Assembly (NCBI GenBank): GCA_035652095.1
Contig: DASREM010000036.1
Location: forward strand, 1-64,000
Reading direction: 5' to 3'
Length of the DNA stretch: 64,000 nt
Source of the DNA: DASREM01 sp035652095
Lineage (GTDB): Bacteria; Acidobacteriota; Terriglobia; Terriglobales; Acidobacteriaceae
The notes beneath the pieces were generated by a model that was not told the DNA's origin, did no database searches, and was given only the letters and a program-made list of their open reading frames with translations. Of the stretch, positions 22,677-32,203 are shown one piece after another (within the stretch, counting starts at the first letter, position 1; each line of letters begins with the position of its first letter). The translations under genes and the position numbers were made by a program.

Positions 22677-23763
22677 GCCGCATGTCCAGTAGTTCGAGAG
22701 CGGCGGCCACGACATCATGCGCGGTAATCGTAAGTAAACCTTCTTCGGGTTGGGCGCGGCGCGAGTGCGAGGTAACACTGTTCGCGCTGCGTAACACGAT
22801 GCTGCGAGTGCCATAAGGCCCATTGCGCGCGGGATTGGTGGGGCCATAAATTCCGACGACCGGGACGCCAAGCGAGGCCGCCAGATGGAGTGGGCCGGTG
22901 TCGCCTCCGATAAACAGCGAAGCCCGCCGGGTGACCGCAATCAGTTCCGTGATCGAACAGGAGAGAACCTGGGCAGCGCCTGCGCTGGAACTCTCGACGG
23001 CTTTCACCAACTCTTCTTCGCCGGGCCCGAAGTTGATCAGGGACTTGAATCCATGTTGGGCAAGCTGGGCGGCGACGCTTCCGAAACGGTCCGGAGGCCA
23101 TTGCTTTGCGCCCCAACCAGCGCCGGGATTCAGGATCACAAAGCGGTCGATGTTCCGTTCTGACAGGCGGCGCGCGCATTCAGTCTCAACATTGTTATCG
23201 AAGGGATATTGCACCCGTGGCATGGGCAATGGCTGACCGGTCACCACGCTCGCCAGATGCAGGTTCTGCTCGATGATGTGGGTGCCGCGGGCGCTCACCG
23301 GACGCGTGTAGAACATGCTGGCGACATTTTCGCGGGGCTGGGAAAAGCCATAGATGGTGGGCGCACCCGACCAGCGTGCCAGGATTGCGGAACGGATGGC
23401 GCCTTGCAGGTCCACGGCGACCTGGTAGCGAATCGAGCGCAGATCGCTGAGGCCAGCGGCAATCTGCTCCCAAGTGTGGTTCGAGAACGGGGCAGACCTC
23501 CAGCGTGCGCTGTTGGCCAGGTGAATGCGGTCCACCAGTGGGCGCTGCGGCGTGCGCGGCCCGGAGCGCGGGCAGCGGATGGTGCACAGTAATTCGGCCC
23601 AGCGTTCCTCGACCGCCCAGCCGATGGTGGCGTCGGGAAAGGCCTGGCGCAAGGCCGCGGCCGCGGGCAGGGTATGAATGATGTCGCCCATCGCGCTGAG
23701 GCGGACGATCAGTATGCGTTCGGGTTGGCGGACAAGCGCCGGATTTGCGGCCGGGGGTTGCAT
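22669..23763 (-). CDS. LPS heptosyltransferase (glycosyltransferase family 9)
   Basis: Transfers heptose from ADP-heptose onto the LPS inner core at the inner face of the membrane. From ATG 23763 it has 364 residues. The N-terminal RILIVRLSAMGDIIHTLPAA is the GT9 signature. VILNPGAGWGAKQWP and the nucleotide-binding SLFIGGDTGPLHLAASLG follow, then VGIYGPTNPARNGPYG. WaaC- or WaaF-type specificity cannot be separated by eye. It starts 2 nt after hldE ends, consistent with supply and use of ADP-heptose in one operon. Confidence 0.93.
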   Translation of the reverse strand: MQPPAANPALVRQPERILIVRLSAMGDIIHTLPAAAALRQAFPDATIGWAVEERWAELLCTIRCPRSGPRTPQRPLVDRIHLANSARWRSAPFSNHTWEQIAAGLSDLRSIRYQVAVDLQGAIRSAILARWSGAPTIYGFSQPRENVASMFYTRPVSARGTHIIEQNLHLASVVTGQPLPMPRVQYPFDNNVETECARRLSERNIDRFVILNPGAGWGAKQWPPDRFGSVAAQLAQHGFKSLINFGPGEEELVKAVESSSAGAAQVLSCSITELIAVTRRASLFIGGDTGPLHLAASLGVPVVGIYGPTNPARNGPYGTRSIVLRSANSVTSHSRRAQPEEGLLTITAHDVVAAALELLDMRHA

Positions 23764-23765
23764 GC

Positions 23766-24257
23766 TTACGAGTGCCGCGGCCCGAGGCGCGAGCGAATGA
23801 TTTCGGTCGCGGAATGATCCTTGGGATCGCCGACAATCTCGACCCGGCCGCCGTATTCGCGGACCAGGTCGCCTTCGGGCACGGAAGCAGCAGTATAGTC
23901 GGTGCCCTTGGCCTGAATATCGGGACGAATCTCGCGGATCAGGGCGCGAACGTCTTTTTCGGGAAAAATGACTACCGCGTCCACATCGGCCAGTGCGGCG
24001 AGAATTTCGGCGCGCTCGAGATCGGGCATGATGGGACGGCCCTCGCCTTTCAAATCGCGGACCGAGGCGTCGGCATTGACTGCGACAATCAACTTGCCGC
24101 CGAGTTGTTTCGCCGCGCGAAGATAACGCACGTGCCCAACGTGGAGCAGGTCGAAGCAACCGTTCGCGAGCGTAATCGCCTCACCTTCATTGCGCCACGC
24201 GGTTACGCGTTCACGCAGTTGCTGACGAGTCAGGATCTTGTGTGTCTCCGGTTTCAA
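23766..24257 (-). CDS. hldE: D-glycero-beta-D-manno-heptose 1-phosphate adenylyltransferase
   Basis: Adenylates heptose 1-phosphate to make ADP-heptose. The 163-residue protein has the nucleotidyltransferase signature ANGCFDLLHVGHVRYL (HVGH), GRPIMPDLERAEILAALADV and DIQAKGTDY. It corresponds to the C-terminal half of E. coli HldE (also called RfaE2); here the kinase is a separate upstream gene. Its start overlaps the end of the kinase gene by 4 nt. Confidence 0.93.
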   Translation of the reverse strand: MKPETHKILTRQQLRERVTAWRNEGEAITLANGCFDLLHVGHVRYLRAAKQLGGKLIVAVNADASVRDLKGEGRPIMPDLERAEILAALADVDAVVIFPEKDVRALIREIRPDIQAKGTDYTAASVPEGDLVREYGGRVEIVGDPKDHSATEIIRSRLGPRHS

Positions 24258-25282
24258 TGGGACCTGGTGACTGGCGACGATTTTTCAAGCGCGCTCAACA
24301 ATTCCTGCTGGCTGACGGTCGCGGTTCCGCGCTTCATGACCACGATGCCGCCGGCGTAATTTGCCAGGTGCGCGGCTTCCTCGGTGGTAGCGCCGGAAGC
24401 CAGGGCCGCGGTGAAGGTCGCGATCACCGTATCTCCGGCGCCGGTGACGTCGGCGACTTCGTCGGAGCCGAAGATTGGAATGTCCACCGGATTGTGCCGG
24501 CCGTCGAAAGCAGCCATCCCATCGCGACCCCGCGTGATCACAAGGGACTGCAGCTTCATTCGCTCCATCACCTTTTCGCCCGCCAGGCAGAGACGCGACC
24601 AATCATTCCCGATCCGCATGCCCAGACATTCCTCCACTTCAGGCTCGTTGGGGGTTGCGGCGGTGATCCCCGCATAGTCGAGCATGCGATGACGGGAATC
24701 GAGTACGACCGGGAGACGTTCCAGGCGACTGCGAATGGAATTCAGCAAGGCCGGAGTGGCGGCGCCGTACCCGTAATCGGAAACCAGCAAGGCATCGGAG
24801 GCGCGGGAATACTGACGCGCCGCCAGGACCAACTCGCGCCGGAGGTGGTCGCCGGGAGCGTGCTCCGGTTCGCGGTCGACCCGCACCACCTGCTGGCGAG
24901 AAGTATGAGTCATGCCTGCGAGAATGCGGGTCTTGGTCACCGTGGTGTAGCCTTTGTCCTTCAAGATGCCGCTGACTGCAATCCGCTTCTTTCGAAAATA
25001 CTTCAGCAGCAAGCGCCCAGGCTCATCATCGCCGAGAACCCCGACGGGGAGAACATTGACCCCGAGGTCGGCGAGGTTGTTGATGGCGTTGGCGCCTCCG
25101 CCGGGGACGACCGTGCGTTCGCGATGCTTGAGGATCAGGACCGGGGCCTCGCGCGACACGCGGGATATTTCGCCAAAGACGAATTCGTCGGCCACCAGAT
25201 CTCCGAGCACCGTGATCGTGGTCTTGGGAAAGGATTCCACGATTTTGCGGAGGCGGTCGGTTTCTTTGGGATGCCGGGTCAT
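24254..25282 (-). CDS. hldA: D-glycero-beta-D-manno-heptose-7-phosphate kinase
   Basis: A PfkB/ribokinase-fold kinase for LPS heptose synthesis, equivalent to the N-terminal half of HldE (RfaE1). Visible elements are TVLGDLVADEFVFGEI, RTVVPGGGANAINNLADLG, and the catalytic VADVTGAGDTVIATFTAAL near the C-terminus. The ATG at 25282 (MTRHPKETDRL) gives 342 residues. The heptose isomerase and phosphatase (GmhA, GmhB) are not in the window. Confidence 0.93.
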   Translation of the reverse strand: MTRHPKETDRLRKIVESFPKTTITVLGDLVADEFVFGEISRVSREAPVLILKHRERTVVPGGGANAINNLADLGVNVLPVGVLGDDEPGRLLLKYFRKKRIAVSGILKDKGYTTVTKTRILAGMTHTSRQQVVRVDREPEHAPGDHLRRELVLAARQYSRASDALLVSDYGYGAATPALLNSIRSRLERLPVVLDSRHRMLDYAGITAATPNEPEVEECLGMRIGNDWSRLCLAGEKVMERMKLQSLVITRGRDGMAAFDGRHNPVDIPIFGSDEVADVTGAGDTVIATFTAALASGATTEEAAHLANYAGGIVVMKRGTATVSQQELLSALEKSSPVTRSH

Positions 25283-25298
25283 GGGACTGACGATTTTC

Positions 25299-26243
25299 TC
25301 ACGGCTGGGGATGCCGTTCCGCAACCACGCGCAGCATGGCATCAAGGGCGTTATTGGCGTCTGCTAAGTCCATTTTGACAGGAACGACCGACATGGGAGA
25401 AAGCGCGGCGAAATGTTCCCCGAGATTGATTGCGTCTTTCTCGGTGGTGACGAAGCCGCCAGCCTGACTGGTCTGGGCGAGGTGAAGCAGGTCCCGGATG
25501 TCCTGGGCGGTGTAAGCATGGTGATCGCGATAGAAAGCCTCTGCGACCGGTTCAATGCCCGCAGTGCGTAGCTGCAGGACAAAATTCCTGGGACGAGCAA
25601 TGCCGCAGAAGACCACCGGACGCGGTGGGACGTCCCTGGGGAGAATGCCGCGGCGCACGCGCCAGACGTTTTTTCCATTTAGCGGGAATGATTCCGGGGA
25701 GGCGCCGCTGGTAAGGGCAACGGTGTCGGCGCGCTGCAATGCGTGGAGCGGTTCCCGCAGCCTGCCGAGGGGCAGCAAGCGATCGCGGGCGTCCTCGGGA
25801 GTAACCAGGACGATGTCGTAGTCGCGCGCCAGATTGCGGTGCTGGAACCCGTCGTCGAGCAGGTGCAGGCGAGGGCCAAACTTCTGTTCCGCTAACAATC
25901 CTGCCTGATAGCGGTCCTCGCCCACGACGACCGGGACTTCCAGCCGCCGCGCCAAAAGCAGCGGCTCATCGCCATAGTCATGAGGCAAGCCCGCTGGATC
26001 CACCACGCGAACGCCGCGGGTTTGGCGGCCGTAGCCGCGGGAAAGAATGTCGAATGGAATCCCGCGCTGCTTTAGAAGGCCGCCCAGCAGCAGAGTGAAA
26101 GGAGTCTTGCCAGAACCTCCGACGGAAAGATTTCCGATACTCACAACCGGCCCTTGCAACCTTTTGGGATGAGCGATGCCGCGATCGTATATGGCATTTC
26201 TGGCCCGCACTCCAAGGCCGTAGAGTGACGAGAGAGGGTTCAT
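25299..26243 (-). CDS. lpxK: tetraacyldisaccharide 4'-kinase
   Basis: Phosphorylates the 4' position of the lipid A disaccharide at the inner membrane. The 314-residue protein has the P-loop VGGSGKTPFTLLLGGLL (about 42-58), preceded by VSIGNLS. ILSRGYGRQTRGVRVV, HLLDDGFQHRNLARD and the FCGIARPRNF segment typical of LpxK follow. It overlaps waaA by 4 nt. Confidence 0.95.
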   Translation of the reverse strand: MNPLSSLYGLGVRARNAIYDRGIAHPKRLQGPVVSIGNLSVGGSGKTPFTLLLGGLLKQRGIPFDILSRGYGRQTRGVRVVDPAGLPHDYGDEPLLLARRLEVPVVVGEDRYQAGLLAEQKFGPRLHLLDDGFQHRNLARDYDIVLVTPEDARDRLLPLGRLREPLHALQRADTVALTSGASPESFPLNGKNVWRVRRGILPRDVPPRPVVFCGIARPRNFVLQLRTAGIEPVAEAFYRDHHAYTAQDIRDLLHLAQTSQAGGFVTTEKDAINLGEHFAALSPMSVVPVKMDLADANNALDAMLRVVAERHPQP

Positions 26244-27523
26244 CCGGATCGGCCCGCCAGAATATTTTCCAGGGCTTTCCGGGTGCGTTCGGTGGCTCCC
26301 ATCTGCGAGCGCAGCGCTTCGATTGCATGCTGGCCTAACGCGCGGCGCTCTCCAGGATTCGAGATCAGTTCCATCAAGACCAAGGGTAGCTCAGCGGGGC
26401 CGACGATCTTGACCGCATCATGGCTCTGAAACACGCCGACTATGTCGCGGAAATTTTCCGTGTGGTTTCCGACCACGATGGGAACGCCGTGCTGCGCAGG
26501 TTCGATGATGTTGTGGCCTCCGCGAGGAACCAGGCTGCCGCCGACGAACGCGATATGAGCGAGAGCATACAACGAGGCCAGTTCTCCGATCGAATCCACG
26601 AGCAGAACTCCCGCGGAGATAGGATCGCCATTCCAGAGGGAGCGTCTCCAGAACTGGATGCCAAGATCTTCGAGCAGCCGTGCGACTTCGGCGAAACGTT
26701 CGGGATGACGCGGAGCAAGAATCATGACCGCACGGGGGTGGCTCGCGAGAATGTTCTGAAAAGCCTGAAGCAGCAGTTGTTCTTCGTCCTGGACAGTGCT
26801 GCCGCACACGAGAATGGGTCCGGCACCCGCGTGCTGAAAGGCATTCTGTAAGCTGGCGATCACGGGCGGCGGGGCGGGGGGCGGCACATCGAACTTGAGA
26901 TTTCCGGTCACCGCAATGCGATCGGGAGGAGCCCCCACGTCGATGAGACGCAGGCGGTCTTGTTGGGCTTGGCAGAGGAAGATGTCTACGTTTTGGAGAA
27001 CAGGTTTCAAGATGCGGCGGAAGCGCCGATAGCCGGGCCAGGAATGGTCGGAGATGCGGGCGTTCACGATGGCAATGCGGGCGCCGCTCGCGCGCGCAAG
27101 GCGCAGGAAGTTCGGCCAGAATTCTGTCTCGGCGATTACGATCAGGGCGGGCCTTAGTTTCTGCAGGTAGGGACGAATGGCAAAAGTGAAGTCGAGAGGG
27201 AAATAGAAAACATTCTCTGGGTGGAAGAATTTTTGGGCGAGCTTCTGGCCACTGGAAGTGGTAGTAGAGACCAGGATGCGATGCGTCGGATAGTCCCGCT
27301 GAAGCTTCGTCACGAGCCCTGAAATTGCCAGCACTTCTCCCACCGAGACGGCATGGACCCAGATGGTCGGGCCGTTCTGGAGGGCTCTTATATGCTGCGG
27401 CAGGCGGCCGAAACGCTCAGCAAAGCCTTCGCGATACTTGCCATGGCGGAGCATCTGCAAGATCCAGTAGGGAAGACTTAGAAACAAGGCCACGGCCAGC
27501 AGCGCGCTGTAGAGCAGGTACAT
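26240..27523 (-). CDS. waaA: 3-deoxy-D-manno-octulosonic acid (Kdo) transferase
   Basis: Adds Kdo to lipid A precursor at the inner membrane. The 427-residue protein has an N-terminal membrane anchor (LYSALLAVALFLSLPYWI), WVHAVSVGEVLA, ETEFWPNFLRLARASGARIAIVNARISD in two parts and the GT30 tail FVGGSLVPRGGHNIIEP. It leads the minus-strand LPS operon. A TACAAT box lies 12 nt upstream of its ATG. Confidence 0.95.
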   Translation of the reverse strand: MYLLYSALLAVALFLSLPYWILQMLRHGKYREGFAERFGRLPQHIRALQNGPTIWVHAVSVGEVLAISGLVTKLQRDYPTHRILVSTTTSSGQKLAQKFFHPENVFYFPLDFTFAIRPYLQKLRPALIVIAETEFWPNFLRLARASGARIAIVNARISDHSWPGYRRFRRILKPVLQNVDIFLCQAQQDRLRLIDVGAPPDRIAVTGNLKFDVPPPAPPPVIASLQNAFQHAGAGPILVCGSTVQDEEQLLLQAFQNILASHPRAVMILAPRHPERFAEVARLLEDLGIQFWRRSLWNGDPISAGVLLVDSIGELASLYALAHIAFVGGSLVPRGGHNIIEPAQHGVPIVVGNHTENFRDIVGVFQSHDAVKIVGPAELPLVLMELISNPGERRALGQHAIEALRSQMGATERTRKALENILAGRSG

Positions 27524-27535
27524 GAGGGAAAAGAC

Positions 27536-27541
27536 ATTGTA
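27536..27541 (-). promoter_or_regulatory. -10 box (TACAAT) of the waaA operon
   Basis: TACAAT on the minus strand ends 12 nt before the waaA ATG, giving a leader of only about 5 nt. No good -35 is visible. Confidence 0.45.
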
Positions 27542-27652
27542 GAGCTTATTAAAGGTTCGAGTTCCGGGGCACGAAGAATCAAAAATCTAAATCATCTAAC
27601 GCGAGAAAACTGCAGAACACACAACCCCGGCTCCGAAACTCGAATTCTCTAC

Positions 27653-29875
27653 TCACGGTAATTTAATGGATTCTTTGAGCGGCAGGTTTTGGGATGAGCC
27701 TCCGGCCATGATTGTGTATTCGCCTGGGACTAACTGCCAGGCGTTTTGTTCGGCGTTGAAGATGGAAAGGTATTGTGGGTCGAGGTCCACCGTTACTTCT
27801 TCGCTCTCTCCCGGATTAAGTTTGACCTTGCTCCATCCGACAAGACGCTTGGGTGGTTCGCCGGCGCTGGCTGGTAAGCTCGCGTACACCTCAGCAATTT
27901 CGACTCCCGCCACTTTTCCGGTGTTCGCAACCGTAACGCTCACCTGAACGTTCTTGCCACGTGTGACCTTCAACTTCGAGTAGGCGAATGTGGTGTACGA
28001 CAAGCCGTGTCCGAAGGGGAACAACACCGGCTTGTTCTCGGCGTCGTACCACTTGTATCCGACCTTCAGGCCTTCGTCGTAGGTGGTCTGGAACGCAGGC
28101 AGGCCGGGCGCGATTTTCTTCCATGCGTCGGGATCATCGTCCCGGGTGGTGGATTCGACCGGAGGCTTCACGATGTTCGGGTGCGGAAGGTCGGCCTCGG
28201 TCCTGGGAAAGGTGATGGGCAACTTGGCGCTGGGGTTCACGTCTCCGAACAAGACGTTGGCGACGGCTTGCGCGCCGTGACTTCCGGCGTACCAGGCTTC
28301 GACGATGGCGCTGACTTGATTGGCCCACGGCATAGTGACGGGACCCCCGGTTTCGAGCACGACGATGGTGTGCGGATTGGCGGCGGCCACTCTGGCGATG
28401 AGTTCGTCCTGATGCTCGGGAAGGGAAAGACTATCGAGGTCCGTGCCTTCGCTCTCCCATTGGTAGACGAAGACGATTGCCGCATCGGATTTCTTCGCGA
28501 GCGCTGCGGCGGATGACGGGTCCGTCCCGGGATCGTATTGCACGTTCACGCGCGGCGCCTTGGCACGAACGGATTTCAGCGGAGAAGTGGGAAACCAGAT
28601 TTTCGCATTCCATACGGTTGCGCCCTTGCCGGGCGGCATAATCGCGTTTCCTCCGGGAGGATCCACCTGCGCAGAACCCGCGCCGGAGATCATTCCGACA
28701 TCGGCGTGAGGGCCGATCACGGCGATGCTGCGGACCTTCGTGGCGTCGAGAGGGAGTTGGGCACGATCATTCTTGAGCAGCACAATCGTCTGCTCGGCGA
28801 TGGACTGGGCGATCTCCAGCCCGCCTTCCACGTCCACTACGCTCTTCTTTGGCGGGTCGTCGATTACGCCGCAGGCAAACATGGCGCGGAGGATGCGATG
28901 AACGTGATCGTTCAACTCAGCCATGGGAACCTGCCCTGATTGAACGGCCTGCTTCATGGCTTCGCCATAGAAGATTTCGCCGGGCTCTTCGTGATCGAGT
29001 CCGGCCGCGGATGCCTTGACGGTGCTGTGCGCCGCTTGCCAGTCCGAGATGACAAAGCCCTTGAAGCCCCAGGCCTGCTTCAGAACTTCGGTCAGCAGGT
29101 AGCGATTCTCGCAGGCATAATCGCCATTCACGCGATTGTAGGAGCACATCACCGCGCCGGGACTGGACTCGCGGACGCCGATTTCGAATGCCAGCAGATC
29201 GGACTCACGCATCGAGCGTTTGTCAATGTTCACGTTGACAGCGTTGCGGCCGCTTTCCTGGTCGTTAAGGGCGTAGTGCTTGATGTCGCCAATCACATGT
29301 TGCGCCTGCACACCTTTGACGAGCGAAGCAAGCATTTTGCCAGCGAGAATGGGGTCCTCTCCCAGGTATTCAAAGGTGCGGCCATTGCGGGGTTCACGGG
29401 CGAGGTTCACGCCTCCGCCAAGGTGCATGTTGTAGCCTTGGGCGCGAAGTTCCCGGCCAATCAGCGCACCGTATTGGTAAGCGGCGTCAGGGTCCCAGCT
29501 CGCCGCGCTGGCCAGGTTGCTGGGAAGCGCCGTCGAATACCGGCCATTTTGTCCACTCATCCGGACCCCATAGGCGGCGTCGCACATCTGGATTGCCGGA
29601 ATTTTAAGCCGAGGGATTCCGGGCACATAGCCAGCGCAGCCATTGGAGTCCACCGCCAGTGGCGACATGGGGCTCAGGCCTTCCATGCCGGTGCCGTGGA
29701 GAAGAGAGACCTTCTCATCCAGCGACATCACCTGGAGCGCGAGGTCGGCGCGCTGGTCCGGGTCGAGCGCGTTGTTCATCCAGGGATGCCAGTCCATGGG
29801 GTTGCCGGACTGCGCGAGAGCGGATCCAACCATCAGGATCAGGGCGAGCAGGTGCTTTGGGAGAGGAGTCGGCAA
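27653..29875 (-). CDS. glycoside hydrolase family 3 (beta-glucosidase-like), secreted
   Basis: Expected to release glucose or related sugars from the non-reducing ends of beta-glycosides. The TTG start at 29875 is chosen because GGAGG lies 8 nt upstream and a signal peptide follows directly (LLALILMVGSALAQ). The 740 residues hold the GH3 N-terminal barrel with the nucleophile in GFVISDWQAAHS (D278), KHYALNDQESGR, the alpha/beta sandwich (IAVIGPHADVG) and a C-terminal fibronectin III-like domain. It is divergent from the gene at 30035. Confidence 0.92.
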   Translation of the reverse strand: MPTPLPKHLLALILMVGSALAQSGNPMDWHPWMNNALDPDQRADLALQVMSLDEKVSLLHGTGMEGLSPMSPLAVDSNGCAGYVPGIPRLKIPAIQMCDAAYGVRMSGQNGRYSTALPSNLASAASWDPDAAYQYGALIGRELRAQGYNMHLGGGVNLAREPRNGRTFEYLGEDPILAGKMLASLVKGVQAQHVIGDIKHYALNDQESGRNAVNVNIDKRSMRESDLLAFEIGVRESSPGAVMCSYNRVNGDYACENRYLLTEVLKQAWGFKGFVISDWQAAHSTVKASAAGLDHEEPGEIFYGEAMKQAVQSGQVPMAELNDHVHRILRAMFACGVIDDPPKKSVVDVEGGLEIAQSIAEQTIVLLKNDRAQLPLDATKVRSIAVIGPHADVGMISGAGSAQVDPPGGNAIMPPGKGATVWNAKIWFPTSPLKSVRAKAPRVNVQYDPGTDPSSAAALAKKSDAAIVFVYQWESEGTDLDSLSLPEHQDELIARVAAANPHTIVVLETGGPVTMPWANQVSAIVEAWYAGSHGAQAVANVLFGDVNPSAKLPITFPRTEADLPHPNIVKPPVESTTRDDDPDAWKKIAPGLPAFQTTYDEGLKVGYKWYDAENKPVLFPFGHGLSYTTFAYSKLKVTRGKNVQVSVTVANTGKVAGVEIAEVYASLPASAGEPPKRLVGWSKVKLNPGESEEVTVDLDPQYLSIFNAEQNAWQLVPGEYTIMAGGSSQNLPLKESIKLP

Positions 29876-30021
29876 GGTTCGTGCCTCCGGTACTCTTTTA
29901 ACACTTTGGCTGGGTTGGTGCGGGAATTGTTTGATTTCGCGTTGTTCCGGCTCGCAACGGCTCGCGGGCAGCCGGGGCGGCTGTCGCTCGACGGGCACCG
30001 ACATTGGAGCAACTTGCATCC

Positions 30022-30027
30022 TATAAT
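30022..30027 (+). promoter_or_regulatory. -10 box (TATAAT), leaderless-type
   Basis: Consensus TATAAT ends 7 nt before the ATG at 30035, so the transcript would begin at or next to the start codon. Confidence 0.6.
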
Positions 30028-30034
30028 CACAGGT

Positions 30035-30709
30035 ATGCCACACAGCGGTCTTATTCGTTGTCGGAGCCGGGCGATGCGTGTGTTCGTTCTGGTTTGTCTT
30101 CTGGCTGGGATAGCGTTCGCCGGCAAGACGTTTGTCATGCCGAAAGCGCAGGCGGCCAAATCCTATCCGGCGCACGATGAGCATCCGACGGAGCACGTCA
30201 CCCTGGCGGTCGATCCCTACGACATGGCCGATAAGGCGAACATCTTCTCGGTGAAGTATAGCGAGCAGGGATTTCTGCCGATCTTCGTGGTGATCACCAA
30301 TGACGGCGACGAACCGGTGACGGTAGGGGACATGAACGCGCAACTGGTGACCGTGGACCGGACCAAGATCCCCGCCGCCACTACCGACGACATTTACCGG
30401 CGGCTGTCGCATCCCACGGCAAGCGGCTCGCGGGGACCGCTGCCGTTTCCGACCAAGAAGGTGAAAGGGGTGGTCAGCAAAGAAGCGCTGGCGGAGATGC
30501 GGGATTCACAGTTCGCCGCGAAGGCGATTGAGCCGCACAGCACGCAGTCGGGGTTCCTGTTCTTCGACGTAAGCGGGATTTCCACGCCGCTGGCGGGAGC
30601 AAATTTTTATCTGACCGGGGTTCGCGACGCGAAGGGCAACGAGCTGCTCTATTTTGAAGTTCCAATGGAGAAGTACCTGAGCGCGCCTGCACCAGCCCAG
30701 CCGAACTGA
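30035..30709 (+). CDS. exported protein of unknown function
   Basis: A 224-residue protein with a signal-like segment (MRVFVLVCLLAGIAFAGKTF; the ATG at 30035 adds 13 residues before it). The mature part has beta-rich stretches (FLPIFVVITNDGDEPVTVGD, SGFLFFDVSGISTPLAGANF) similar in style to secreted immunoglobulin-like folds. I recognise no named family. It ends 18 bp before gatB but each has its own TATAAT box. Confidence 0.78.
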   Translation: MPHSGLIRCRSRAMRVFVLVCLLAGIAFAGKTFVMPKAQAAKSYPAHDEHPTEHVTLAVDPYDMADKANIFSVKYSEQGFLPIFVVITNDGDEPVTVGDMNAQLVTVDRTKIPAATTDDIYRRLSHPTASGSRGPLPFPTKKVKGVVSKEALAEMRDSQFAAKAIEPHSTQSGFLFFDVSGISTPLAGANFYLTGVRDAKGNELLYFEVPMEKYLSAPAPAQPN

Positions 30710-30714
30710 AGACT

Positions 30715-30720
30715 TATAAT
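30715..30720 (+). promoter_or_regulatory. -10 box (TATAAT) of gatB, leaderless-type
   Basis: Consensus TATAAT ends 7 nt before the gatB ATG at 30728; the gap (CGGTGCC) has no Shine-Dalgarno. Confidence 0.6.
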
Positions 30721-30727
30721 CGGTGCC

Positions 30728-32203
30728 ATGGCCAGCACGCCTGCAGTGTCAGCATCCGTTCGGGACAGGTACGAACCGGTGATCGGGCTGGAAGTTCACG
30801 TCCAGTTGCTGACGCAATCGAAAATCTTCTGCTCGTGTTCCACACAGTTTGGCAATCCTCCAAATACCAACGTGTGCCCGGTGTGCCTGGGAATGCCGGG
30901 GACGCTACCTGTTTTGAACCGCAAAGCTGTGGAGTTTGCCGTTTTGGCGGCGATGGGGCTGAATTGCCATATTCGTCAGACCTCCATCTTTGCGCGCAAG
31001 AACTATTTTTATCCCGATCTCCCGAAGGGTTACCAGATTTCGCAATATGACAAGCCGCTCGCGGAACACGGGTGGATTGAGGTTCCAAGCGGCGCCGGGA
31101 CGAAGAAGATCGGAATCACGCGCGTGCATCTGGAGGAGGATGCGGGCAAGAGCTTGCATGAGGGTTTTGCCGGGTCGGCCGACAGCACCGCCATTGACTT
31201 GAACCGCAGCGGGGTACCTTTGATCGAGATCGTCAGCGAGCCCGACATCAGCTCGCCGGACGAGGCCTACGAGTATCTGACGCGATTGCGCGAAATCATC
31301 CTCTACACCGGGGTGAGCGACTGCAATATGGAAGAGGGGTCGCTACGTTGCGACGCTAATGTCAGTGTGCGGCCGCGAGGGCAGACAACATTCGGCACCA
31401 AGACCGAAGTGAAGAACGTGAATTCTTTCCGCTTCATTCGCGATGCCCTGCAGTTCGAAATCGAGCGTCACATTGAAGTGATCGAGTCGGGAGAAAAGAT
31501 CGTCCAGGAGACCCGGCTTTACAACGCGAACGAGGGAAGAACCTACAGCATGCGCTCGAAAGAAGAAGCGCACGACTACCGCTATTTTCCTGAGCCGGAC
31601 CTGCTGCCGCTGGTGGTTGACGAGAAGTGGCAAGCGAGCATCCGCGCGGAGCTTCCCGAATTGCCCGAGGCACGTCGCCGGCGCATGATCGCGGATTACG
31701 GCATCACGGAATATGACGCGGGCGTGCTGACGGCGTCGAAATCGCTGGCCGATCAGTTTGAGTCGGCGGCGAAATCGGCGAAGAACCCGAAACGCGTGGC
31801 GAACCTGGTGCAGGGCGAATTGATGGGCAGGTTGAAAGCGAAAGGGATCGCGATCGAGCAGAGTCCGATCTCGATGCAGGGCGTGGCGATGTCGGCAGAC
31901 CTGGTGGAGAGCGGGGCAATCTCGGGCAAGATCCTCAAGGACCTGTACGACTTATCTTTCGAGCGGAACCAGGACTTCGCGGAGGTCTACGAAAAAGAGA
32001 AGCCGCAGCAGATCACCGATACTGCGGCGATTGAGAAGGCGATTGAAGAAATCATGGCGGCCAATCCGAAGCAGGTGGAGCAATACCGGGCCGGCAAAAA
32101 GACGGTGAAAGGATTTTTTGTCGGGCAGGTGATGAAAGCGACCAGGGGACAGGCCAGCCCGCAAATCGTCAACCAGTTGCTCGACAGGAAGCTGGAAGCG
32201 TAG
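30728..32203 (+). CDS. gatB: aspartyl/glutamyl-tRNA amidotransferase subunit B
   Basis: The tRNA-binding and kinase subunit of GatCAB, which converts Glu-tRNA-Gln or Asp-tRNA-Asn to the cognate amides. The 491-residue protein has VIGLEVHVQLLTQSKIFCSC, NVCPVCLGMPGTLPVLN, RKNYFYPDLPKGYQISQYD and IDLNRSGVPLIEIVSEPD, all hallmarks. The C-terminal YqeY-like domain ends the protein. gatA and gatC are not in the window. Its stop overlaps the GTG start of a DinB-family gene. Confidence 0.97.
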   Translation: MASTPAVSASVRDRYEPVIGLEVHVQLLTQSKIFCSCSTQFGNPPNTNVCPVCLGMPGTLPVLNRKAVEFAVLAAMGLNCHIRQTSIFARKNYFYPDLPKGYQISQYDKPLAEHGWIEVPSGAGTKKIGITRVHLEEDAGKSLHEGFAGSADSTAIDLNRSGVPLIEIVSEPDISSPDEAYEYLTRLREIILYTGVSDCNMEEGSLRCDANVSVRPRGQTTFGTKTEVKNVNSFRFIRDALQFEIERHIEVIESGEKIVQETRLYNANEGRTYSMRSKEEAHDYRYFPEPDLLPLVVDEKWQASIRAELPELPEARRRRMIADYGITEYDAGVLTASKSLADQFESAAKSAKNPKRVANLVQGELMGRLKAKGIAIEQSPISMQGVAMSADLVESGAISGKILKDLYDLSFERNQDFAEVYEKEKPQQITDTAAIEKAIEEIMAANPKQVEQYRAGKKTVKGFFVGQVMKATRGQASPQIVNQLLDRKLEA

